From Streptomyces nigra (GTDB lineage: Bacteria; Actinomycetota; Actinomycetes; Streptomycetales; Streptomycetaceae): DNA of 64,000 nucleotides. The stretch is taken from positions 5,696,501 to 5,760,500 of the forward strand of contig NZ_CP029043.1 of the NCBI RefSeq assembly GCF_003074055.1, written 5' to 3'. The notes under the pieces are model-generated. The model had not been told where the DNA came from, made no database searches, and saw only the letters and a program-made list of their open reading frames with translations. Positions within the stretch are counted from its first letter, which is position 1. Each line of letters opens with the position of its first letter. The translations under genes and the position numbers were made by a program. Positions 35,463 to 44,453 of the stretch are shown piece by piece.

Positions 35463-38400
35463 CCGAGCCGACGGCCGACGGCGCTCTGGATGGCCGCCGT
35501 CAGGTCGTCCACGTGCTCGGTGTCGAACAGGCTCAGGTGGCCGCCTTCGACCTCGGTGGTCTCCAGCCCGGCGACGAAAGCGCGCCAACCGCGGTCGTCG
35601 TCCATGTAGCCCGCCGGGAACGTGGGCGCACCCGCGGGCAGCGGGTCGCCTGCGCGCAGCAGATCCACCTCGGCCGGGAAGAACTCCGGCCAGTAGTCGA
35701 GGAACGCGGCCCGGTTGCGCTCGACCATGTCCGTCAGCTCGGCCAGTGCCCCGGAGGCGCCCTCGTCCGCGCCCTCCAGCCGCAACACGTCCAGCGACAG
35801 GCACGCCTGCCGCACCTGGGCGGCCTCCCGTTCCGAGGACATGAACGAGGGCGGCGCCCAGGTGTCGAGCAGCAGCGTCGCCGCGGCCGGCTCCCCGCGC
35901 TGCAGCCAGATCCGGGCCATCTCGACGGCCACACAGCCGCCCATCGACCAGCCGGCCAGGACGACGGGGGCGACACCGCGCACCGCGTCGACGGCGGACA
36001 CGTACCGCGCGGCCATCTCCTCGACGGTCGCCGCAGGGTCGTCCGCCAGCGACTGGAGCGCGTACACCGAGAACTCGCCCCGCAGCCGCTGCGCCACCTC
36101 GTAGAACGGCAGCACGGAGCCGCCGGCCGCGTGCACGAACACCATCAGCGGTGCGCCGGGGCTCTCGGCCAGGCCGACCAGGTTGTCCCGGGGCACCGGG
36201 GCCGATCGCGCCGCGCTCAGCGTCGCCGCCAGATCACGGATCTTGGGGTTCGTGAAGACGTCCTGGACGGACGGCTGCACACCGAACTCACCGCCGCACT
36301 CCTCGATCAGCTTGAACACCAGCAGGGAGTGGCCGCCCAGGTCGAAGAAGCTGTCGGTGACACTCACGGCGTCCCGGCGCAGCAGCCGGGCGTAGATCGT
36401 GGCGAGCCGGGCCTCCAGTTCGTTCGCCGGGGCGGTGAACTCCTCCTCCTCGGCGAGCGGCTCCTCGGTCCGCAGGGCGAGTAGCGCGTCGACGTCGATG
36501 CCCCCGTCGTCCGTGCGGGGGATCGCCTCCACCACGGTGACGCTGCCCGGCACCAGGTAGTCGGGCAGTCGCCGCGCGGCGCCCTCGGTGAGCCGCCGGG
36601 CCGAGAGCTCACGGTCGCCCGTGGGCACGACGAACGCGGCGAGCGCGCCCCGCGCGGTCGCGGTGACCGCACACAGCGCCACGCCGCCCTGGTCGGCCAA
36701 GGCCGACTCGACCAGGGCCCGTTCGACGCGCATGCCGTGCACACCGATCTGCCGGCCGGCCGGGCCGAGCTGTTCCACCACACCGTTCTCCCGGCGCCGG
36801 GCGAGTTCGCCGGTGCGCACCATACGGGCGCCGGGCACGCCGAAAGGGTCGGCGACGAACCGTTCCGCTGTCGCCGCCGGCCGCCCGTGGTATCCGCGCG
36901 CCAGGAACCCGTCCCCGCCGCCGACGTACAGCTCCCCGACCACGCCGACAGGAACGGGTTCCAGCGACTCGTCCAGCACGTACAGGGCGTGGCGGCCCCC
37001 CTGGGTCACCGCGCCGGTCTCCGGCCGCTCGCGGCGGGCGACGACCTCGCCCGGGATCCCGGCGACGGTCACCGGCTCGCCGTCGCACAGGACCCGTCGC
37101 GGCGCCGCGCCCGGAGCGGCGGACGGCACCGACGGCGTCGTCCAGACGGTGGTGACGTCGCCGACGGGGACGTACGCCTCGACGGGCCGGGGGCGCTTGT
37201 GCACCAGGGGTGGGCAGAGCATGACCGTTGCGCCGGCCGACAGCGGCCACCACGCCCGCTCGGGGGAGTCCACGAGGACCACCTCTCCGGCGTCCAGGGG
37301 GTGGTGCTGCCGCAGCTCCTCGACATCGGCGAGCGCCATCGAGACCGGCTGGGCGACCGGCCCGGGCAGGCCGGGGGAGCGGACCAGCCGTAGCAGATCG
37401 GGGGCGCCGTCCGCGACCGGGCGCTCGCCGAGATCCGTCACGGCCCACTGCCCGGCGTCCGCGAGAGAGACCACTCGCCACGGCCCCGGAGTCACCTGGT
37501 CCGCCGTCGTCCCGTCGGTGACCACCACCCTGGGCTCCGCCTCCGCCAAGAGCTCCGGCTCGACCGCCGTGTAGGGGGCGTGGAGCTTGGCCGCGGCGAT
37601 CCGGGCCACGATCTCGTCGGTGCCGTGGCCCAGGCACAGTGCCACCAGGTCGCCGGAGCGGACCCCCTCGTGGTGCAGCACGGACGCCAGCAGGTCGGCG
37701 CGAGCGTCCACCTGCGCGTAGGTGACGGCCTCCTCGCCGGCGCGCACGGCCACGGCGTCCGGGGTGGAGCGGGCCTGCTCCTCGAAGGGCTCGGCCATCG
37801 ACCGGTGACGTATGTCCGGCCCGCCGGATGCCGCCGACGCGCGCAGGACGCTCTCGCGCTCGGACCGGGCCAGCAACGGCAGTTCGAACGCCCGCGCGTC
37901 GGGGTGCTCGGCGCCCTCGGCCAGCAGCGTCTCCAGATGGGCGGCGAAGCGTGACGCGGTCGACGTGTCGAACAGAGCGGCGTCATACACCAGGACGCCG
38001 CTCATCTCCTCCTGATCGGTGAACAGGCTGACGGCCAGGTCCCACATCGCGGCGTTCGTGTCCAGCTCGGTGCCGAGGTCGGCACTGTCGGCCGCGCCGG
38101 TCGACTGCACGTTCACCATGGTCTGGAACACCGCCTGCACGCCTGGAAGCCGCGGCAGAGCCAGTTCCGCCACCACCCGGTCGAAGGGCACCGCCTGGTG
38201 GTCGTGGGCCTCCAGGACGGTCTCGTGGACCTGACGGACGACCTCGCGGAACGTGGGATCCCCGCTCAGGTCGGTCCGCAGCGGCGCCGACTTCACGAAG
38301 CACCCCACGATGGACTCGGCGACCTCGTGGTCCCGACCGGCGAGCGGTGCGCCGACGATGACGTCGCGCTGCCCGCTCATGCGGGCGAGGAACACCTTGT

Positions 38401-39256
38401 ACGCGGCCATGACGACGACGAACAGGGTGACGCCTTCGTCCGCCGCCAGCCGCCGCAGGCGGGACAGCACCTGAGCCGGGACCGTGAGCGGCACCGTGCC
38501 GCCGGTCCGCTTCGACGTGGCCGGCCGGGGGCGGTCCTTCGGCAGGTCCAGGACCGGCAGGTCCCCGGCGAGCTTGCCGGTCCAGTACGCCAGATCGCGC
38601 GCGACCGCCGCTTCGTCGCTCTGCTCCAGCTCCCAGGCCACATAGTCGAGGAAGCCGACGGACGGGGCGGGTCCCAGGGGCCGGCCGGCGAGCAGGGCGT
38701 CCAACTCGGCGACGACCATCGCACGGGACAGCCCGTCTATGACGATGTGGTGGAAGTTGAGCGCCAGCATCGTCCGGTCGCCCGGCAGCGCGAACCCGAT
38801 GATCTGGAAGAAGCAGGGGCCGTCGAGGGCGAACGGGCGCCTGGCGGCCTCGTGGCCGGCGGCCGTGGCACGCGCCCGTGCCTCGTCGGCGGGCAGGTCG
38901 CGCAGGTCGTGCCACGTCACCGGCGGCTCGATAGGGCCGTCGTCCTGCTGCATGGGCACACCGTCCTGTTCGAACATGTGCACACGCAGAGCGTGGTGAC
39001 GGTCCATCAGTTCCGCGGCGACCGCACGCAGTGTCGGCAGGTCCAGTGCCCGGTCGACGGTCCGCAGTTCCGGCAGGCTGTACTCGCTGGTGTCCGGGTA
39101 CTGGCGGCAGGAGAACCAGATCCGTGCCTGGGGTGGATTGAGGGGCACCGGGGTGCCGTGCGGGACCGGCGGGATGTGCGGACCGCCGTGCTCGTCGCCG
39201 CGCTCGCGCAGTAAGCGCAGGAGCAACCGCTGCTTCTCCGCGTCCAGTGTGGTCAT
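35447..39256 (-). CDS. NRPS, terminal module C-A*-T-TE with degenerate adenylation domain
   Basis: This 1269-residue synthetase has a condensation domain (HHIVIDG at residue ~169), an adenylation-like domain (~490-930), a carrier domain with Ser977 in DLGGHSLL and a thioesterase with Ser1104 in GWSMGG and a late GGHLSLF. The A domain lacks the TSGSTGxPKG loop (here LVRSPGLPGPV), the YGPTE motif and the A10 lysine (DDGGIDVD instead of GKVD), and the RTGD motif is RTGE. It is very unlikely to activate an amino acid, so the carrier must be charged in trans or used differently. Codon 15 is TTA (39212-39214), predicting bldA dependence. The gene follows the A-T-C-A-T gene by four bases. Confidence 0.9.
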   Translation of the reverse strand: MTTLDAEKQRLLLRLLRERGDEHGGPHIPPVPHGTPVPLNPPQARIWFSCRQYPDTSEYSLPELRTVDRALDLPTLRAVAAELMDRHHALRVHMFEQDGVPMQQDDGPIEPPVTWHDLRDLPADEARARATAAGHEAARRPFALDGPCFFQIIGFALPGDRTMLALNFHHIVIDGLSRAMVVAELDALLAGRPLGPAPSVGFLDYVAWELEQSDEAAVARDLAYWTGKLAGDLPVLDLPKDRPRPATSKRTGGTVPLTVPAQVLSRLRRLAADEGVTLFVVVMAAYKVFLARMSGQRDVIVGAPLAGRDHEVAESIVGCFVKSAPLRTDLSGDPTFREVVRQVHETVLEAHDHQAVPFDRVVAELALPRLPGVQAVFQTMVNVQSTGAADSADLGTELDTNAAMWDLAVSLFTDQEEMSGVLVYDAALFDTSTASRFAAHLETLLAEGAEHPDARAFELPLLARSERESVLRASAASGGPDIRHRSMAEPFEEQARSTPDAVAVRAGEEAVTYAQVDARADLLASVLHHEGVRSGDLVALCLGHGTDEIVARIAAAKLHAPYTAVEPELLAEAEPRVVVTDGTTADQVTPGPWRVVSLADAGQWAVTDLGERPVADGAPDLLRLVRSPGLPGPVAQPVSMALADVEELRQHHPLDAGEVVLVDSPERAWWPLSAGATVMLCPPLVHKRPRPVEAYVPVGDVTTVWTTPSVPSAAPGAAPRRVLCDGEPVTVAGIPGEVVARRERPETGAVTQGGRHALYVLDESLEPVPVGVVGELYVGGGDGFLARGYHGRPAATAERFVADPFGVPGARMVRTGELARRRENGVVEQLGPAGRQIGVHGMRVERALVESALADQGGVALCAVTATARGALAAFVVPTGDRELSARRLTEGAARRLPDYLVPGSVTVVEAIPRTDDGGIDVDALLALRTEEPLAEEEEFTAPANELEARLATIYARLLRRDAVSVTDSFFDLGGHSLLVFKLIEECGGEFGVQPSVQDVFTNPKIRDLAATLSAARSAPVPRDNLVGLAESPGAPLMVFVHAAGGSVLPFYEVAQRLRGEFSVYALQSLADDPAATVEEMAARYVSAVDAVRGVAPVVLAGWSMGGCVAVEMARIWLQRGEPAAATLLLDTWAPPSFMSSEREAAQVRQACLSLDVLRLEGADEGASGALAELTDMVERNRAAFLDYWPEFFPAEVDLLRAGDPLPAGAPTFPAGYMDDDRGWRAFVAGLETTEVEGGHLSLFDTEHVDDLTAAIQSAVGRRLGYEEI
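39212..39214 (-). promoter_or_regulatory. TTA (Leu) codon 15 of the terminal NRPS gene
   Basis: The leucine at position 15 is encoded by TTA, the rare codon read only by the bldA tRNA in Streptomyces. Its early position could make product assembly depend on developmental stage. Confidence 0.85.
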
Positions 39257-39260
39257 CGAC

Positions 39261-42200
39261 TCACTCCTCCTGGTCGCCGCGCTGCGCGGCGGGTTCGTCG
39301 GACAGCGCGGCCAACTCGGCGACCAGCGCCTTCTCCACGTGCTCGGCCACTCCCGCGATCGTCGGGTCGCCGAAGAACTGCCGTACGGTGACCGCCACCC
39401 GGAAGCGGGTCTTGACCCGGTGCAGCATCTGCAGGGCCGACAGCGAACTGCCGCCCGCCTCGAAGAAGTTCTGGCGCCTGCCGACCTGTTCGACGCCCAG
39501 CAGGTCGCACCAGACCTCGGCGAGCTGCGACTCGATCAGCGAGGTCGCCTCCGAGACGCCGGCCCGGGCCGCACGGTCCTGTGCGGTCGGTGCGGGCAGT
39601 GCCTGCCGGTCGACCTTCCCGGACGGGGTGAGCGGCAGCGCGGCCAGCTTCACGTACGCCGTCGGCAGGAGATAGCTGGACAGATAGTCCGCCGCGTGCT
39701 CCGCCACGTCGGGCACGTCGGTGTCCGGCCCCACCAGATAGGCGACGATCTCCTTGCCACCGGCCCGGTCCTCGCGGATGGCCACGGCCGCCTGCTCGAC
39801 CGCCGGGTGGGCCCGCAGGACCTCCTCGATCTCGCCCGGCTCCACCCGTACGCCCCGCACCTTGGCCTGGCCGTCGGCCCGTCCGGCGTAGTGCAGCAGA
39901 CCGTCCTCGTCCCGGACCGCCAGGTCGCCGGTGCGGTACAGGCGCTCGCCGGGCGTCACCGGCCAGGGGTGAGGGACGAACCGCTCGGCGGTCAGGCCGG
40001 GCGTGCCGAGGTAGCCCCGCGCCAGACCGTCCACGCCCGCGACGTGCAACTCGCCGACCACACCCGGAGGCACCGGCCGCAGGGCCTCGTCGAGCACGAA
40101 CAGCCGGTAGCCGTTGACGGCCCGGCCCATCGGGACACGGTCGCCGTCCGGCTGCTCCCGACCGCTCCACAGCGCGACCTCCGACGTCTCCGTCTGGCCG
40201 TACGCGTTGTCCAGCGGGACGTCGAAGTGGGCGGCGAAGCGGCGCAGCAACGCGGCGGGCACGGCCTCGCCGGACGTCTGCACACGGTCGAGAGAGGGGT
40301 ACTTGGTCGCGGAGACCGTGGCCAGGTACATGTCCAGCATCGAGGGCACGAAGTGGGCGACGACGGTGTCCGGAGCGGCCAGCAGCCCGGCCAGATACGG
40401 TACGTCCGTCTCGGTGCCGGCCTCGGCGGCCACGATCGTCGCACCGGCCCCGAGCGTCGCGAAGACCTCCCAGATCGCCACGTCGAAGATCAGCGGAGTC
40501 TTGTGCACCACCCGGTGGCCGGGCCCGAGCGCGTAGTGCCGTGCGATCCACTCCACCCGCGACGCCGCACAGCCGTGGTCGATGACCACGCCCTTGGGCC
40601 GGCCCGTCGACCCGGACGTGTAGTAGACGAACGCCGTGTTCCGCGGGTGGAGCACGGGCTCCTCCCCGCTCGCCCGCCCGGCTGTGGCCGGATCGACCAC
40701 GGGCACGCCCTCCAGTCCGGCCGGCACCCGCGAGGCGACGACCGCGGCCATCGCGCAGTCCTCGGCGATCCATCGCAGCCGCTCGGCGGGGAAGCCGGCG
40801 TCCAGCGGCACGAACCCGGCCCCCGCGCGCAGCACACCGAGCACGGCGGCGACCGACTCGACGGAGCGGTCCACGCAGATGCCCACCAGCGACTCCGGAC
40901 CGGCGCCGACGGCTCGCAGAGCGGCCGCCACCGCCCGTGACCTGGCGTCCAGTTCGGCGTAGCCGACGGCCCGGTCGCCGGCCAGCACGGCCACGGCGGA
41001 CGGGTCTCGGGCCACCTGTGCGCGGAACCCGTCGTGCAGCAGGGTGGCGGCGGCGCCGCGCTCCTCGTGGTCGGCGTTGATCGTGGTGAGCTGCGCGGTG
41101 GCGGCGGCGGGTGGCAGCAGGGGCAGTTCGGCCAGCCGCGTCGACGGCTGGGCGAGCGCCGACTCCAGCAGCGTCACCAGGGCGTCCTGCCAGCGTTCGG
41201 CGGACGGCCGGTCGAAGCGGCGTGCCGCGTACTCGACCTCACCGGTGACCCCCTCGCCGTCGAGCCGCAGCGTGCAGGTCAGCGGCATCTTGGCGGTGCC
41301 CGAGTGGACGAGGTGCTCGGTGACCTCCAGACCGTCGATCACACCGCCGTCGTCCACCGGGGTGGACTGGAGGACGAACATGGACTGGAAGACGGGGTTC
41401 TCGGCGCCGTCACCGCCCTGGGTGATGCCGCCGGTCATCTCCGAGAACGGCAGTTCCTGGCGTGACAACGCCTCCGTGAGCGCCGTGTCGGTGCGCTCCA
41501 CGAGGTCTCGGAAACTCATCCCGGGCGTGAAGCCCATGCGGACGGGCACGGTGTTCACCAGGTACCCGATCAGATCCTCGGTGCCCGCTCGGTTCCGGCC
41601 CGCCATCGGGACGCCGACCACGATGTCCTCGGCGCCGCCGGTCATCCGGTGCAGCGTGGCGAAGAAGGCGGCGAGCAGCACACCGAACGGGGTCGACCCG
41701 CAGGCCCGGGCCACGTCCTCCACCCGCACCGGACCCGCCCCGCCGAGGCGCAGCGGCAGGGAGAACCCCGAGGGGCCGGGCGCCCCGGTCGGCCGCCCCG
41801 GCTCCACCGGCGGGGCGTCACCCGACAGTCGTCGCGACCAGTACCGTCGCTGTTCGGCCGCCTCCTCGGACGCCAGCCAGTTCTCCTGCCAGGCCACGTA
41901 GTCGGCGTACCGGACGGTGGGCTCCGGCAGCCGGCGCCCTTCGTACAGCGCGGCGAACTCGCGCCAGAACACACCGAGGGACCAGGCGTCGAAGGCGCTG
42001 TGGTGCACGTTGAGCAGCCACAGGTGGCGCTCGTCGTCGACGCGGTAGCAGGAGGAACGCAGCAGTGGTCCGGCGGACAGGTCGAACGGCCGGGCAGCGT
42101 CCGACTCCGCCCGACGCGTCGCGGTGGCGCGGTCGGGCACCTCCGTCACTCGGGTACGGACCGGCGCCGGCGGCAGCAACCGGGCCAGGACCCGCCCCTC

Positions 42201-44204
42201 GCTCTCCACCAGCACCGTCCGCAGGGCCTCATGACGTGTGCTCAGCTCGGTCAGCGCGGCGTCCATGCGGTCCACGTCGAGCGGACCGGAGATCCAGTAG
42301 CCGAGCGGGACGGAGTAGGAGGCCGCGCCCTGGTGGAGCTTGTCCAGATACCACAGCGCCGCCTGGCCGCGGGACGCCGGCCGCCACTCGCCGTGCTCCC
42401 CGGCCTGGGTGACGGCCCCCGTGCCCGACGCGTGCCCCCGCTCCTCGCCCACCAGCGCCGCGAGCGCCGCCACGGTCGGCGCCGAGCGCAGTTGCTCGAA
42501 GGTGAGCGCCGCCCCGGTGGCGTGTGCGATACGGCTGAGGAGCTGCAGTCCGCGCAAGGAGTCGCCGCCCGCCGCGAAGAAGTCCTCGTCGGCGCCCGGA
42601 GCCCGCCCGAGGACGTCGGCGACCAGGCCGGCGACGAGCTCCTCCTGGGCCGTCCCGGACGCGGGGCCGGGTTCCGCCGCGGAGTCCGCCGGAGCGGGGG
42701 GCAGTTCGGCCGGGACGACCTTGCCGCTCAGCGGTGAGCGCGGGAGGCGGTCCAGGAGCACCAGGGTGCCCGGCACCATCACGGCCGGAAGCCGGCCCGC
42801 CAGTTCGGTGCGCAGGGCGTCCCGGGAGCCCGGCACGGGGTCCGTCTCCACATAGGCGATCAGCCGGGCCCCGGCGACCGGGTCGTCGGCCGGCACCACG
42901 AAGGCGTCCCGAACCCCGGGGCACGCCCGCAGCGCGTTCTCCACCTGTCCGGGCTCGATCCGGTATCCGCGGATCTTCACCTGGCGGTCGGACCGGCCGA
43001 GGAACTGGAGGTTCCCGTCGGGCAGGCGCGCGGCCCGGTCACCGGTCCGGTACATCCGGGTGCCGGGCGGCCCGAAAGGGTCCGGCCGGAAACGGTCGGC
43101 CGTGGCGGCGGGCGCACCGAGGTAGCCGCGGGCCAGGCCGGCGCCGGCGATCCAGACGTCCCCCGGCTCCTCGCCGGTCACCGGCTCCAGGTTCTCGTCG
43201 AGCAGACGTACGCTCACTCCGGGCAGGGGCCGTCCGATGGGCATGGCCGAGACACCGTCGGGCAGGTCGTCCGGGTCGGGCCAGTACGTGGTGCAGCTGA
43301 TCGTGGTCTCGGTGGGGCCGTAGTCGGCGACGAAGCGCACCGGGTGAGAGCCGACGGCCTCCGCCCACGCGGTGAACTTGTCCATCCGGATCTTGTCACC
43401 GCCGACGAAGACCGTACGCAGGGACGCGGGGAGCGTCACGACGCCGTCCCGCAGGTCGTCCGTCCACTGGTGCCAGTACGCGGTCGGTAGGCTCGCCACC
43501 GTCACACCGCGCTTCTCGATCAGGGCGGTCAGCTCGACACTCGTCGGCCTCGGCCCGTCCGGCAGCACGACGGCGCCACCCGCGAGCCAGACCGGCAGGA
43601 CCTCCTCGAGGGACGCGTCGATGACCATCGAGGTGAACTGCAGGACGCGGTCCTCCGGCCGCAGGTCCAGTTCGGAGCGGATCGCGGTGGCGTGGGACGC
43701 CAGCGCGGAGTGCGGGACCCCGACGGGCTTCGGCCTTCCGGTGGAACCCGAGGTGAACATGCAGTAGGCGAGGTTGTCCGGCCGCATCGCCGGCTCAGCC
43801 GAGGCGGCGGGCTCCGCGCCGTCGAGATCGGTCAGTTCCACGACCGCGACGCCGGACGCGGCCGGGACGGGACCGTCCCCGGAGTGCAGCAGCAGCTCCA
43901 CGCCCGCGTCGGAGAGCATCGCGGCCGCGGGACCTGTGGGCAGCGCGCCGTCGAGCGGAACGTAGACCCCGCCGGCCTTCCACAGGGCGAGCAGCGTGAC
44001 GAGCCAGCGCTCCGACTGCTCGACGGCGAGCCCGACCCGTATCTCCGGGCGGACCCCGCGCACGGTGAGCAGGCCGGCCAGCCGCGTGGCCCGCTCGTCG
44101 AGTCCCGCGTAGCTGAGCACTCCGTCACGGGACACGACTGCGGGCGCATCCGGTGTCCGTGCCGCCTGAGCCTCGATCAGCCGGTGTACGCATGGATGGG
44201 TCAT
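39261..44204 (-). CDS. NRPS, two modules A-T-C-A-T
   Basis: This 1647-residue synthetase starts directly with an A domain (~1-500), then carrier (Ser549, AAGGDSLRGL), condensation (HHSAFD at residues 734-739), A domain (~1060-1540) and carrier (Ser1587, EAGGSSLSAL). A10 lysines are present (SPLSGKV, TPSGKVDR). By hand alignment to GrsA the specificity residues are D-A-E-S-F-G-D-I-S-K for A1, which I cannot match to a known substrate, and D-V-W-H-Q-S-A-E-V-K for A2, which resembles serine codes in its first half. With no N-terminal C domain it probably starts the assembly line. The acidic C terminus (SDEPAAQRGDQEE) could dock to the TubC domain of the other NRPS. It leads the operon. Confidence 0.9.
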   Translation of the reverse strand: MTHPCVHRLIEAQAARTPDAPAVVSRDGVLSYAGLDERATRLAGLLTVRGVRPEIRVGLAVEQSERWLVTLLALWKAGGVYVPLDGALPTGPAAAMLSDAGVELLLHSGDGPVPAASGVAVVELTDLDGAEPAASAEPAMRPDNLAYCMFTSGSTGRPKPVGVPHSALASHATAIRSELDLRPEDRVLQFTSMVIDASLEEVLPVWLAGGAVVLPDGPRPTSVELTALIEKRGVTVASLPTAYWHQWTDDLRDGVVTLPASLRTVFVGGDKIRMDKFTAWAEAVGSHPVRFVADYGPTETTISCTTYWPDPDDLPDGVSAMPIGRPLPGVSVRLLDENLEPVTGEEPGDVWIAGAGLARGYLGAPAATADRFRPDPFGPPGTRMYRTGDRAARLPDGNLQFLGRSDRQVKIRGYRIEPGQVENALRACPGVRDAFVVPADDPVAGARLIAYVETDPVPGSRDALRTELAGRLPAVMVPGTLVLLDRLPRSPLSGKVVPAELPPAPADSAAEPGPASGTAQEELVAGLVADVLGRAPGADEDFFAAGGDSLRGLQLLSRIAHATGAALTFEQLRSAPTVAALAALVGEERGHASGTGAVTQAGEHGEWRPASRGQAALWYLDKLHQGAASYSVPLGYWISGPLDVDRMDAALTELSTRHEALRTVLVESEGRVLARLLPPAPVRTRVTEVPDRATATRRAESDAARPFDLSAGPLLRSSCYRVDDERHLWLLNVHHSAFDAWSLGVFWREFAALYEGRRLPEPTVRYADYVAWQENWLASEEAAEQRRYWSRRLSGDAPPVEPGRPTGAPGPSGFSLPLRLGGAGPVRVEDVARACGSTPFGVLLAAFFATLHRMTGGAEDIVVGVPMAGRNRAGTEDLIGYLVNTVPVRMGFTPGMSFRDLVERTDTALTEALSRQELPFSEMTGGITQGGDGAENPVFQSMFVLQSTPVDDGGVIDGLEVTEHLVHSGTAKMPLTCTLRLDGEGVTGEVEYAARRFDRPSAERWQDALVTLLESALAQPSTRLAELPLLPPAAATAQLTTINADHEERGAAATLLHDGFRAQVARDPSAVAVLAGDRAVGYAELDARSRAVAAALRAVGAGPESLVGICVDRSVESVAAVLGVLRAGAGFVPLDAGFPAERLRWIAEDCAMAAVVASRVPAGLEGVPVVDPATAGRASGEEPVLHPRNTAFVYYTSGSTGRPKGVVIDHGCAASRVEWIARHYALGPGHRVVHKTPLIFDVAIWEVFATLGAGATIVAAEAGTETDVPYLAGLLAAPDTVVAHFVPSMLDMYLATVSATKYPSLDRVQTSGEAVPAALLRRFAAHFDVPLDNAYGQTETSEVALWSGREQPDGDRVPMGRAVNGYRLFVLDEALRPVPPGVVGELHVAGVDGLARGYLGTPGLTAERFVPHPWPVTPGERLYRTGDLAVRDEDGLLHYAGRADGQAKVRGVRVEPGEIEEVLRAHPAVEQAAVAIREDRAGGKEIVAYLVGPDTDVPDVAEHAADYLSSYLLPTAYVKLAALPLTPSGKVDRQALPAPTAQDRAARAGVSEATSLIESQLAEVWCDLLGVEQVGRRQNFFEAGGSSLSALQMLHRVKTRFRVAVTVRQFFGDPTIAGVAEHVEKALVAELAALSDEPAAQRGDQEE

Positions 44205-44244
44205 GGATCGCCTGCCTCCGTATCCGAAAGAGCGTGGATCGCGC

Positions 44245-44261
44245 GGGGGGGGGGGGGGGGG
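44245..44261. repeat. 17-base G homopolymer upstream of the NRPS operon
   Basis: An uninterrupted run of 17 G (poly-C on the NRPS coding strand) lies 40 bases before the NRPS start codon. It is either a slippage-prone tract or an assembly uncertainty. Confidence 0.8.
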
Positions 44262-44304
44262 AACGGGGCGGCGCCACCGTGTCCAACTGTGTCGAATGCG
44301 CGGT

Positions 44305-44317
44305 CAGACAATGTCTG
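44305..44317. promoter_or_regulatory. palindrome CAGACAaTGTCTG upstream of the NRPS operon
   Basis: This perfect 6-1-6 inverted repeat lies about 100 bases upstream of the NRPS start, in the 249-base gap after the peptidase gene. It is a candidate operator for a cluster regulator; the protein is unknown. Confidence 0.4.
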
Positions 44318-44453
44318 GAGCAGTGCTTCAGCAGGCTAGACCCGGACATCGAGGGTGGGGGAATGACCAGACGTGACGCCGCCCGGGTCAGGGCACGCCG
44401 GACCCGGGGCACCCTCGCGCCACTGCGCGGGCTGCCCCGGGGACGCCGTTCCG

